Positions 28,122 through 35,963 of a DNA stretch of 64,000 bases are shown here, piece after piece. The first letter of the stretch is position 1. Every line of letters begins with the position of its first letter. A model generated the notes under the pieces. The model did no database searches. It saw only the letters and a program-made list of their open reading frames with translations, and was not told the DNA's origin. The DNA comes from Paracoccaceae bacterium (lineage in GTDB: Bacteria; Pseudomonadota; Alphaproteobacteria; Rhodobacterales; Rhodobacteraceae), in NCBI GenBank assembly GCA_014879735.1, contig JACSRN010000062.1, positions 1-64,000 on the forward strand, given 5' to 3'. The translations under genes and the position numbers were made by a program.

Positions 28122-28837
28122 TCCAGCGCCTGCCGCAGCGCCTGCACCTTGGCGACATCCGTTCCGCGTGCCCCGGGAAGCTGAAAGCCGAAGGCCGCGA
28201 TCCGCGAATCTTCCGGATCGGGCAAAGCGGAGGCGCAAGAGGCGTGAACCTCGGTCACGGGCAGCCATTCTGCCAGCAGCGATGCGTTCGCGGCGGTGAT
28301 GCCGCCGCCGGGCATCACCGTGACGCCCATCGCCGCGGCCGCCATCTGCAACAGTCGCGGCAGCCCCTGTACCGCGGTTCCCGCGCCGCCCGAGGACAGC
28401 ACCCGGCGGATACCGAGGTCGCGGCAAAGCTGCATCGCCGCAGCCGGATCGGGCGCAAGGTCGATGGCGCGGTGCAGCGTGATATCCATGCCGCCGGCCG
28501 CGGCGACAAGCCGTGCCAACGCGGCGGCATCCAGCCGTCCGTCGGGGTATGAGGCGCCGATCACCACGCCGGCCAGCCCGAAGTCCCGCGCCGCGGCGAT
28601 TTCGACCTCCATCGCGCGCAGATCGTCGGGCGACCAGACGAAAGCGCCGGCGTGCGGCCGGATCATGGCCAGGACCGGCAGGCCGCAGTCCGCCGCCTGC
28701 GCCATCAGCCCCGCCGAGGGCGTCAGCCCGCCCATCGCCAGCGCCGCGCAAAGTTCGATCCGGTCTGCCCCGCCCGCCACGGCGGCGGCAATCCCGGCGC
28801 AATCATCGACACATACTTCCAGCAGGATGCGGCTCAT
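28079..28837 (-). CDS. cutC: CutC family protein
   Basis: LLEVCVDDCAGIAAAVAGGADRIELCAALAMGGLTPSAGLM; MIRPHAGAFVWS. Confidence 0.9.
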   Translation of the reverse strand: MSRILLEVCVDDCAGIAAAVAGGADRIELCAALAMGGLTPSAGLMAQAADCGLPVLAMIRPHAGAFVWSPDDLRAMEVEIAAARDFGLAGVVIGASYPDGRLDAAALARLVAAAGGMDITLHRAIDLAPDPAAAMQLCRDLGIRRVLSSGGAGTAVQGLPRLLQMAAAAMGVTVMPGGGITAANASLLAEWLPVTEVHASCASALPDPEDSRIAAFGFQLPGARGTDVAKVQALRQALDQIGRSRPSGWISS

Positions 28838-30171
28838 CCGCGCCTCCGTTCAAGACCGACAAGCAGCGCCGCCCCGGCGACGCCTGTGATGCCCGACAGC
28901 ACGGCGGCCAGGCCATAGCTGCCGACGGCGGTTCCAAGTGCAAAGATGCCCGCGCCGAGCGCACCGCCGGCAAACATGTTCACCGCGATCAGCGAGGCGG
29001 ACAGCCCCGGCCGATCTCGGATCAGGTCGAGCAGATAGGAGATCGGCAGCGAGATGATTCCGGCGGCAGCAAATCCGGCGATGACGCTGGCGGCATAAAC
29101 CTGCCAGGGCGATGTGGCCAGCGCCAGCGCCGCATCATATGCGAGATAGAACACCGCCGTGATCAGCAGCGCATGGGTCAGCGCCAGCCGTCGCGTTGCC
29201 TGGACCCAGAAGATCATGAACACGACCTCCAGCCCCGCCACCATGCCGACGATCAGCCCGATATCCTCGGCCCGTCCGCCGGCCTGGCCGGTCAGGATCA
29301 TCGGCAATACCGTGCTGTTCACATGCAGAACCTGGCTGATCAGCGCCACGCCCAGGATGCGAAGCGCCACGCCGGGCGAAAACAGCAGGGCCATCCCGGC
29401 CGGCGGCTGGGCCAGCCGCACCTGCGCCGGCCGGTCCGGGCGCCCGGCGGTGGGGGCGACACGGGCGGTTCCCGTGCCACCTTCCGGCAAGGCCTCGGGT
29501 CCCGGCGCGTGATCGGGTCCCGGCACGTGATCGGCCTCGGGGGCGTGATCGGACCCGGATGCGTGATCGGCTCCCGGTGCCTGATCGCGTGGCAGCCAGA
29601 ACACGACGATCGCCAGCAGGCAACCGGCCAGCCCCGTGGCGATGGCCCAGGCGCCGATCATCGAGCTGCGCCCGGCCAGCGCCAGCCCCACCGCCCCGGG
29701 GACCAGAACCCAGGACAGCGAAATCATGATCCGCATCAGCGCGTTGACGACATGCGCCTCCTCGGGCGCCAGCCGGTCGGCCTGCGCCCGGACATTGCCG
29801 AACAGCATCGAGTTGGTGGCATGGAACAGCGCCAGCGGACCGATGGTCGCCAGCGCGAAGACCGCCGGCGTGGGGAAGGCCCAGATCGCGCCATAGCCGA
29901 GAACGCCGAAGGCCGAGACGAAGATCAGCGGGCGGCGATAGCTGCGGAAGCGGTCTGACAACATGCCGAAGGCGATGGACAGCACCACGTTCGAGATCGA
30001 GGCGGCCAGCGCAACAGCGGCATAGGTTGCATCCGACAGGCCGAGTTCGGTGATTCCCAGCACGGCCTGGTAGGGCGAGGTCGCTGCACCCGCAACGCCA
30101 TAGAAGAAGATTGCCGCCGCAGAGGCGCGCACAAAGGCGTGCCGCCCGAGTATGGAAAGCCAGAGCCGCAT
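28834..30171 (-). CDS. MFS transporter with central His-Asp repeat loop
   Basis: 12-TM-like hydrophobicity; FGMLSDRFRSYRRPLIF MFS loop; DQAPGA-DHASGS-DHAPEA-DHVPGP-DHAPGP between the two halves. Confidence 0.85.
   Translation of the reverse strand: MRLWLSILGRHAFVRASAAAIFFYGVAGAATSPYQAVLGITELGLSDATYAAVALAASISNVVLSIAFGMLSDRFRSYRRPLIFVSAFGVLGYGAIWAFPTPAVFALATIGPLALFHATNSMLFGNVRAQADRLAPEEAHVVNALMRIMISLSWVLVPGAVGLALAGRSSMIGAWAIATGLAGCLLAIVVFWLPRDQAPGADHASGSDHAPEADHVPGPDHAPGPEALPEGGTGTARVAPTAGRPDRPAQVRLAQPPAGMALLFSPGVALRILGVALISQVLHVNSTVLPMILTGQAGGRAEDIGLIVGMVAGLEVVFMIFWVQATRRLALTHALLITAVFYLAYDAALALATSPWQVYAASVIAGFAAAGIISLPISYLLDLIRDRPGLSASLIAVNMFAGGALGAGIFALGTAVGSYGLAAVLSGITGVAGAALLVGLERRRG
29497..29586. 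repeat. Five tandem 18-bp units in the MFS gene
   Basis: GGGTCCCGGCGCGTGATC, GGGTCCCGGCACGTGATC, GGCCTCGGGGGCGTGATC, GGACCCGGATGCGTGATC, GGCTCCCGGTGCCTGATC. Confidence 0.9.
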
Positions 30172-30174
30172 GCG

Positions 30175-31608
30175 CTAGCCCATGAAGCGGGCCGAGGCCT
30201 GCGGCTCGGGCAGAAAGTTGTCGCGGCGGTCGAAGGGCAGGATGCCCGGGCTGCGATGCAGGTTCTGCAGTCGCGGGATGTCCTGGTTCACCGTGCCGTC
30301 GGTCAGGGCCATCAGGTTCGGATTGGCAAGAGGTGCCAGTTCCGGCGACAGATAGCCCGATTTCACCACCAGAAGTGCGGCGGACGATGGATCGAGGCCA
30401 AGCCGGGTGAAGTCGGCGATGTTGTGATAGGGCCGGCGGCGCGCGGCCAGAACGACGCTGATTCCGCCGATCCGCACCACCGCTTGCCGATCCGCGGCCG
30501 CCTCGCCCTCGTCCAGCCGGACCACCTCGGCCTGGGTCCTGACCGAGGCACCCGCCGGATCGAGGCTTGCGCCGATCGTCAGCAGCAGCTGCGCGCCCGG
30601 GCCGGCGGCGAAACAGGCGTCGACGGCGGGGGCATCGGCAATGCCGGCAACCAGCGCCTCGGGCCAGTGGCGTTCCAGCAGCGCGACCAGCACGTCGGCG
30701 CGGTCGCCGGCGCCACCGCCCGTGGGATTGTCGCCGGAATCTGCCAGGATGACCGGGCGCGAACCGGCATGGGCGGCCGCGTCGAGCATCTTGTCAAGCG
30801 GGCCGGTCTCGGGGCCGAACCGAAAGCGGTCGCGGGCGGCCCAGAAACGGGTGGCAATGGCGCCGCCCGCCATCTGCGCTGCCGCGCGGTCTGTGCCGGT
30901 CACGATGGCCGCCGCGGTGGCCCGTGGTTCGTCGGCCCAGACATAGCCGATCATCAGATCGGCCCGCCACACCCCCGGCCCCTCCTCTGCCGGCAGCGCC
31001 GCGTAAAGCGACCGTGCCGGTTCGTCCTCGGTCGAGGAGCGCTCGCCCGGCAGCAGAAGCGGCACCGGAACCCGCACCACCCCCGGCCGTGCCCCGGTCT
31101 CCAGCGCGCGGATCAGCATCGCGACGGCGGCATCCATGGTTTCGGTCACATCGATATGCGGTGCGGTACGGTAGGCCGCAAAGATGTCGATGGCATCGAC
31201 GATGGCCTGCGAGACGTTGCCATGCAGATCGTAGCTGGCGGCGATCAGCATGTCGGGGCCGATCGCCGCGCGGACAGCAGCGATCCAGTCGCCTTCGGCA
31301 TCCCACATGCCCTCGACCTTCATCGCGCCATGCATCGCCAGATAGACCGCGTCGAAGGGTTTCGCCGCCTCCAGCCGTTCCAGGAATTCGGCCTTGAAGG
31401 CGTCGTAGGTGGCGCGGGACACCGGCCCGCCGGGAACGGCGCGGGCATGCAGCAGCGGTGCGATTCCGGCCGGATGGCGGCGCAGAAAGGCGAAATAGTC
31501 GTGCGCGGCCAGCGCCTCGCCGCGCAGCACGCGGAAATCCCCGGTCTGGGTCAGCACGGGGGAGTAGGTCGAAGATTCGGTATGGATTCCGCCGACAGCG
31601 ATGCGCAT
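30175..31608 (-). CDS. M81-family metallopeptidase (MlrC-like)
   Basis: MRIAVGGIHTESSTYSP; YLAMHGAMKVEGMWDAEGD; YDLHGN; DSGDNPTGGGAGD. Confidence 0.88.
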   Translation of the reverse strand: MRIAVGGIHTESSTYSPVLTQTGDFRVLRGEALAAHDYFAFLRRHPAGIAPLLHARAVPGGPVSRATYDAFKAEFLERLEAAKPFDAVYLAMHGAMKVEGMWDAEGDWIAAVRAAIGPDMLIAASYDLHGNVSQAIVDAIDIFAAYRTAPHIDVTETMDAAVAMLIRALETGARPGVVRVPVPLLLPGERSSTEDEPARSLYAALPAEEGPGVWRADLMIGYVWADEPRATAAAIVTGTDRAAAQMAGGAIATRFWAARDRFRFGPETGPLDKMLDAAAHAGSRPVILADSGDNPTGGGAGDRADVLVALLERHWPEALVAGIADAPAVDACFAAGPGAQLLLTIGASLDPAGASVRTQAEVVRLDEGEAAADRQAVVRIGGISVVLAARRRPYHNIADFTRLGLDPSSAALLVVKSGYLSPELAPLANPNLMALTDGTVNQDIPRLQNLHRSPGILPFDRRDNFLPEPQASARFMG

Positions 31609-31618
31609 GGATCCGTCC

Positions 31619-33523
31619 TCAGAGTGTCGGGTGCAGCCTGGCCTGCACGGCAAAGCGCAGCCAGTCCTTGTTGGCGGAATGGGTCCAGCCGGCCTCGGCC
31701 ACCGCGGAAAGCCGCGGAAAGACCAGATCGTTGAACCAACCCGTCGTGGTGAAATGTTCGCACCAGATGCAGGCCTGGATGCCGCGCATCCGGTCGCGCA
31801 GCGCTTCGGGAAAATCGCCTTCGGCCTCATAGGCATAGGTCTGCGCCGGCGGTACCGGCCCGGCCCAGCCGGCGCCATTTTCCAGCCAGTCCGGCCCCTG
31901 CACCATGTCGAGGTAATAGGCCTGCCCCGGCGTCATCACCACGTCATAGCCCTGACGGGCGAGTTCGATCCCCACCTCGGGCTTTTCCCAGGCCATCAGT
32001 ACGGTATCCTCGGGCGGGACACCGCCGCCATGGGCGACCTCGTTCCAGCCGACAAGCACCTTGCCGCGTGCCGTCAGCATGGCCTTGATCCGCTTCAGGA
32101 ACCAGCTTTGCAGTTCGAAGGTGCTGGCCAGCCCCTCGCGCTGCATCAGGATCCTGGCCTTCGGGCTTTCCATCCAGGCATTCTTTGCCACCTCGTCGCC
32201 ACCGATATGGAAATGGCGCGACGGAAAGATGGTGCAAAGCTCGTCGATGACGGCCTCGAGAACGGTGAAGGTCTCCGGCACGCCCGGATTCCAGGAATTG
32301 TTCGGATAGCCCTGCACCGGATGATAGCTGTCGGGCGTTTCGTCCGGATCGACAAGGAACGGCAGGGCCGCGACGACGCAGGCGGCATGTCCCGGCGTCT
32401 CGATCTCTGGCATCACCTCGATGCCAAGGGCGCCGGCATGGGCCACGACCTCGCGCATCTGATCCTGCGTGTACCAGCCGCCTTGCCGGCCTGGCCCGTC
32501 GCCCAGCTGCGGCAGCATCGCCGGCGTGGCGGCGCTGCGGTGGGCGCCGGCTTCGGTCAGTTGCGGATAGGCCTTGATCTCGGCCCGCCAGCCCTCATCG
32601 TCCGTCAGGTGCCAGTGAAACAGGTTCAGCCGGTGCCATGCAAGGATGTCGATGACCCGCTTGACCTCGGACAGGCTCCAGAAATGGCGCGAGACATCGA
32701 GGTGGCAGCCGCGCCAGCCATAGCGCGGGGCATCCTCGATCGTGCCGGTGGCGGGGAAGCGGAACGTCGGATCGGCAAAGGCGCCGTGCAACATCTGCGC
32801 CAGCGCGACCAGCCCCCAGCGCCGTCCGGCCTCGGTGCCGGAGGCAAGGGTGATCGCGCTGCCGAAGGTCAGGCGATAACCTTCGGCGGGAAGGGTGGGA
32901 TCGTCGGCAAAGGCCAGTTGCCGCGTGCCCGGCGCGGCAGAGATCTGAAACAGCCGGCGCGCGGCGGGAAAGAGCCGGCGGTGCAGCGCATCGACCGACA
33001 GCGCCAGCCGCTTGTCGGCCAGAGTTGCGGCGGGCGACAGGTGCAGCATCACCGGCGCGTCGCCCGGCACGGCCGAAATCGAATTCGGCCAGGGCAGCAA
33101 GGCGAAGGGCAGGGTCAGGCGGCCTTCGGGCAGGCGCGGCGGCGGCAGGGCGGGGATTTCATGCCCCTGGATCAGATCGCCGGTCATCACCTCGGCATTT
33201 GTGCCATCGGGAAAGGTGATCCACGCGGTCTTTGCCGCGTCGTTGCGATGGAAGGGCGAGCGGAACAGACCCTTGGCCTCGAATTCCCACACCGCACCGG
33301 GGGAAAGCTCCGTCCCCTCGAAGGGTGCAAATTCGTGATAATTCGCCACGCGGCGCAGAAAGCGGGCGCCGCGGACCTCGTGCACCGGCATGATGCGGGT
33401 GATGGTTGTCACCGACAGGCTGAAATCCGACAGCGTCCGGTCCGACAGGTTGATCAGCCGCAAGTGCCAGGTGCCGGCGGGCAGGGGGTCGGGTGTCCAG
33501 CGGTTTTCGAGAAGGAAGGTCAT
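31619..33523 (-). CDS. Beta-N-acetylhexosaminidase (GH20), no signal peptide
   Basis: Catalytic FHIGGDEVAKNAW; LDVSRHFWSL; NLFHWHLTDDEGWR; MPEIETPGH. Confidence 0.92.
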   Translation of the reverse strand: MTFLLENRWTPDPLPAGTWHLRLINLSDRTLSDFSLSVTTITRIMPVHEVRGARFLRRVANYHEFAPFEGTELSPGAVWEFEAKGLFRSPFHRNDAAKTAWITFPDGTNAEVMTGDLIQGHEIPALPPPRLPEGRLTLPFALLPWPNSISAVPGDAPVMLHLSPAATLADKRLALSVDALHRRLFPAARRLFQISAAPGTRQLAFADDPTLPAEGYRLTFGSAITLASGTEAGRRWGLVALAQMLHGAFADPTFRFPATGTIEDAPRYGWRGCHLDVSRHFWSLSEVKRVIDILAWHRLNLFHWHLTDDEGWRAEIKAYPQLTEAGAHRSAATPAMLPQLGDGPGRQGGWYTQDQMREVVAHAGALGIEVMPEIETPGHAACVVAALPFLVDPDETPDSYHPVQGYPNNSWNPGVPETFTVLEAVIDELCTIFPSRHFHIGGDEVAKNAWMESPKARILMQREGLASTFELQSWFLKRIKAMLTARGKVLVGWNEVAHGGGVPPEDTVLMAWEKPEVGIELARQGYDVVMTPGQAYYLDMVQGPDWLENGAGWAGPVPPAQTYAYEAEGDFPEALRDRMRGIQACIWCEHFTTTGWFNDLVFPRLSAVAEAGWTHSANKDWLRFAVQARLHPTL

Positions 33524-33530
33524 CGCGGTC

Positions 33531-34292
33531 TCAGTAATCGGCGGATTGGGTGAAGGTGCGGGCCAGGGCCGGCACGCCGGCGGTCAGGCCGCAATCGACG
33601 GGCAGGCAGATGCCGGTGATCGCGGCGGCAAGGGGCGAGGCCAGAAAGCCGACCGCCTCGGCCACGTCCTGCGGGGCGACGATCCGGCCCAGCGGGTAAT
33701 GGGCGGCGGCCTCAGCGAAGACATCGGGGTTCTGGGCCGCCCGTGCCTCCCAGGCCTGGGTGCGGACGGTGCCGGGGGCGACCGCATTGGCGCGGATGCC
33801 GAAGCGGCCGTATTCCACGGCGATCAGCCGCGTGAGATGAATCATCCCGGCCTTGGCCGCGGCATAGGCCGGATGACCGTAGACGCCGAAGCCATTGACC
33901 GAGGCGATGTTGACCACCGCGCCATGGGTGGCCTTCAACTGCGCCTCGAACGCGCGGAAGACATAGAACGGCGCGTCAAGGTTCAGCGCCCGGTCGGCCT
34001 GCCAGTCGGCGGCCGAGGTCGATTGCAGGCTGGCCGCCTGCACGCCGCCGGCGTTGTTCACCAGGGTCGCCACCTGCCCCAGCGCCGCGCAATCCGCGGC
34101 CGCACGGGTGCAGCTTTCCGGGTCGGTCACATCCATCTGCAGTGCCACCGCACCCAGCGCATCCGCGGCAAGCTGCACCGCCGCAAGATTGCGGTCGGTC
34201 ATCACCACCAGATCATGGTCTGGGGCCAGCCGGGCCGAGATGGCACGGCCGATGTCCCCGGCTGCTCCGGTCACAAGGGCCAGACGCTTCAT
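33531..34292 (-). CDS. SDR-family oxidoreductase
   Basis: LVTGAAGDIGRAI; LVNNAGG; YAAAKAGMIHLTR. Confidence 0.92.
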   Translation of the reverse strand: MKRLALVTGAAGDIGRAISARLAPDHDLVVMTDRNLAAVQLAADALGAVALQMDVTDPESCTRAAADCAALGQVATLVNNAGGVQAASLQSTSAADWQADRALNLDAPFYVFRAFEAQLKATHGAVVNIASVNGFGVYGHPAYAAAKAGMIHLTRLIAVEYGRFGIRANAVAPGTVRTQAWEARAAQNPDVFAEAAAHYPLGRIVAPQDVAEAVGFLASPLAAAITGICLPVDCGLTAGVPALARTFTQSADY

Positions 34293-34361
34293 GGAAAACT
34301 CCGGTCTGCGGCAGGAAGGATGCGCCGGGGCGGGCCGCCTGCCGCCACCGGCCGCAGGGGT

Positions 34362-35273
34362 CTAGTCACCCAGAAGCTGACGGTCGTCGCCATCGCGATG
34401 CAGGATCAGCTGTTCCTTGATGCCGCGCAGGATTCGGGCTGACCGCGGTCTGTTGGCATAGGCGACAAGGTTGGCAAGGATGTCGATCACGGCAAGAAAG
34501 GCGTAACGGGTGGATGTGGCACGAAAGATGTTCTTCCCCTCGGGCAGATTCACCGGGATCACGACGTCGGCCGCCCGGGCAACGGGCGAGTCGCTTTGCG
34601 TCAGGGCGATGGTCGGGATGCCGCGCCGCTGCAGCAGCTGAAAGCAGCGCACCAGTTCCATGTTGCGGCCCGAGAAGGACGACCCGAAGACCACTGTTCC
34701 CGGTTCCGCCGCCGCCGAAAGCATGAGGTTCATGCCGTGATCGTTCGAGGCCGAGATCCGGCAACCCAGCCGGAACAGCCGGTTCTGCAATTCGTTCACG
34801 ATCATGCTGGAATTGCCGCCGGCGCCGAATCCGTAGATCGACTGGGCCCCGGCCAACATCCGTGCCGCCCTTTCGATCAAGGGCAGATCCAGCGCCCGAT
34901 GCACTTCGTAAAGCGCGTTCTGCGCCTTGGTCACTATGTCCTCGGCCACCTCGGCCGGGGTCGAGGTCACGGCCTCGGGCTTCAGGTAGCGCAGGCCGAC
35001 ATAGGCGCTTTTCGCCAGCCGGACCTTGAAGTCGGAAAAGCTGGCGCAGCCAAGCCGGCGGCAGAACCGGGTGACGGTCGGTGGCGAGACGCCGGCGCCG
35101 GCGGCGATTTCGGTGATCGAGGCATTGGTGGCGGCGTTGACGTCCGACAGCACATATTCCGCCAGCTTCTTTTCCATCGTCGAAAGCCGGCCCTCTTCGT
35201 CGGCAAGGGCAAGGATCAAATCCGGGGTGGCCACGGATCCCGGCTGCAGTGCAATGGCGTCGTCTTCCGGCAT
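34362..35273 (-). CDS. MurR/RpiR-family transcriptional regulator
   Basis: ITEIAAGAGVSPPTVTRFCRRLGCASFSDFKVRLA HTH plus SIS domain; start at 35273 favoured by AGGGAGAGG RBS over the 35384 ORF start. Confidence 0.92.
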   Translation of the reverse strand: MPEDDAIALQPGSVATPDLILALADEEGRLSTMEKKLAEYVLSDVNAATNASITEIAAGAGVSPPTVTRFCRRLGCASFSDFKVRLAKSAYVGLRYLKPEAVTSTPAEVAEDIVTKAQNALYEVHRALDLPLIERAARMLAGAQSIYGFGAGGNSSMIVNELQNRLFRLGCRISASNDHGMNLMLSAAAEPGTVVFGSSFSGRNMELVRCFQLLQRRGIPTIALTQSDSPVARAADVVIPVNLPEGKNIFRATSTRYAFLAVIDILANLVAYANRPRSARILRGIKEQLILHRDGDDRQLLGD

Positions 35274-35356
35274 GGACACCTCTCCCTGCGGCCGGGCGCC
35301 AGTCACTCCACGCGAACCCGGGGCTTTCTTCTGCGCCCCCAAAATCCGGGGTTGCA

Positions 35357-35369
35357 GAAATTCATTTTC
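35357..35369 (-). promoter_or_regulatory. RpiR-like operator B1 (GAAAATGAATTTC on minus)
   Basis: 14-nt GAAAATGAATTTCT identical to 40690-40703; dyad GAAAnTnAnTTTC. Confidence 0.65.
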
Positions 35370-35377
35370 GTTCTTCC

Positions 35378-35407
35378 TTGACATTTAGCCATGTCTCTCC
35401 CGATTAT
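35378..35407 (+). promoter_or_regulatory. Possible sigma70 promoter (TTGACA-n18-GATTAT)
   Basis: Perfect -35 hexamer, 4/6 -10 between B1 and B2. Confidence 0.35.
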
Positions 35408-35429
35408 TCCAGAAGATACGCAGCTGGGA

Positions 35430-35442
35430 TAAAATTTTTTTC
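35430..35442 (+). promoter_or_regulatory. RpiR-like operator B2 (TAAAATTTTTTTC)
   Basis: 7/8 match to the GAAAnnnnnTTTC dyad; 73 bp from B1. Confidence 0.45.
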
Positions 35443-35456
35443 AAGAGGCGTCCAAG

Positions 35457-35963
35457 ATGACGGCAGAGCGTGATCCTTTCCTGAACCCCTTCCCCGACAG
35501 CGATGCGGACCGCCGGGCGATCTGGGAAATGCTGGTCCCTCGTGACATCGACGCTTTCGTATCGGCCGATTGGGGAATGGTCGAGGATGATTTCATTCCG
35601 GCCGGCTTCACCGGCGTCTCGGGGCATTTCCAGTCCGATCCGCAGGGCTTCACCTTGGCTTTCCCGACACTGGATGTCTATCGGGCGGAATGGTTGCGCC
35701 AGGCGCGCAGCTTTGGCGCGGATCGGGCGGCCGGGCGCTTTGCCGGCGACCCGCGCGCCGGCATCTTCGCCGCCACCCGACTGGAAGAGATCGATATCGC
35801 CGGTGATGCCGCGCTTGTGCGCAAGAAATTCGACGGGCGGCTGGCGAAAGCCGACGGCGGTTTCGACCGGATGAACTGGCAGACACTTTATATCTGTCGC
35901 AGGCAGGGCGGGCGGTGGAAGATCGCCGGCTTCGTCGGCTACTTGCCCCATATCAAGGAATGA
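35457..35963 (+). CDS. Small hypothetical protein, NTF2/SnoaL-like
   Basis: 168 aa; first gene of plus operon, ATGA-coupled to next gene; C-terminal YICRRQGGRWKIAGFVGYLPH. Confidence 0.7.
   Translation: MTAERDPFLNPFPDSDADRRAIWEMLVPRDIDAFVSADWGMVEDDFIPAGFTGVSGHFQSDPQGFTLAFPTLDVYRAEWLRQARSFGADRAAGRFAGDPRAGIFAATRLEEIDIAGDAALVRKKFDGRLAKADGGFDRMNWQTLYICRRQGGRWKIAGFVGYLPHIKE

Noticed and set aside
29497-29586. Tandem repeat as a CRISPR or intergenic satellite
   Set aside because: Units are contiguous, 18 bp, in frame inside a CDS, with no spacers.
28513-29958. 481-aa plus-strand ORF opposite CutC/MFS
   Set aside because: Shadow frame including the mirrored tandem repeat; no domain.
31601-33553. 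650-aa plus-strand ORF opposite GH20
   Set aside because: Shadow frame; GH20 catalytic motifs are on the minus strand.
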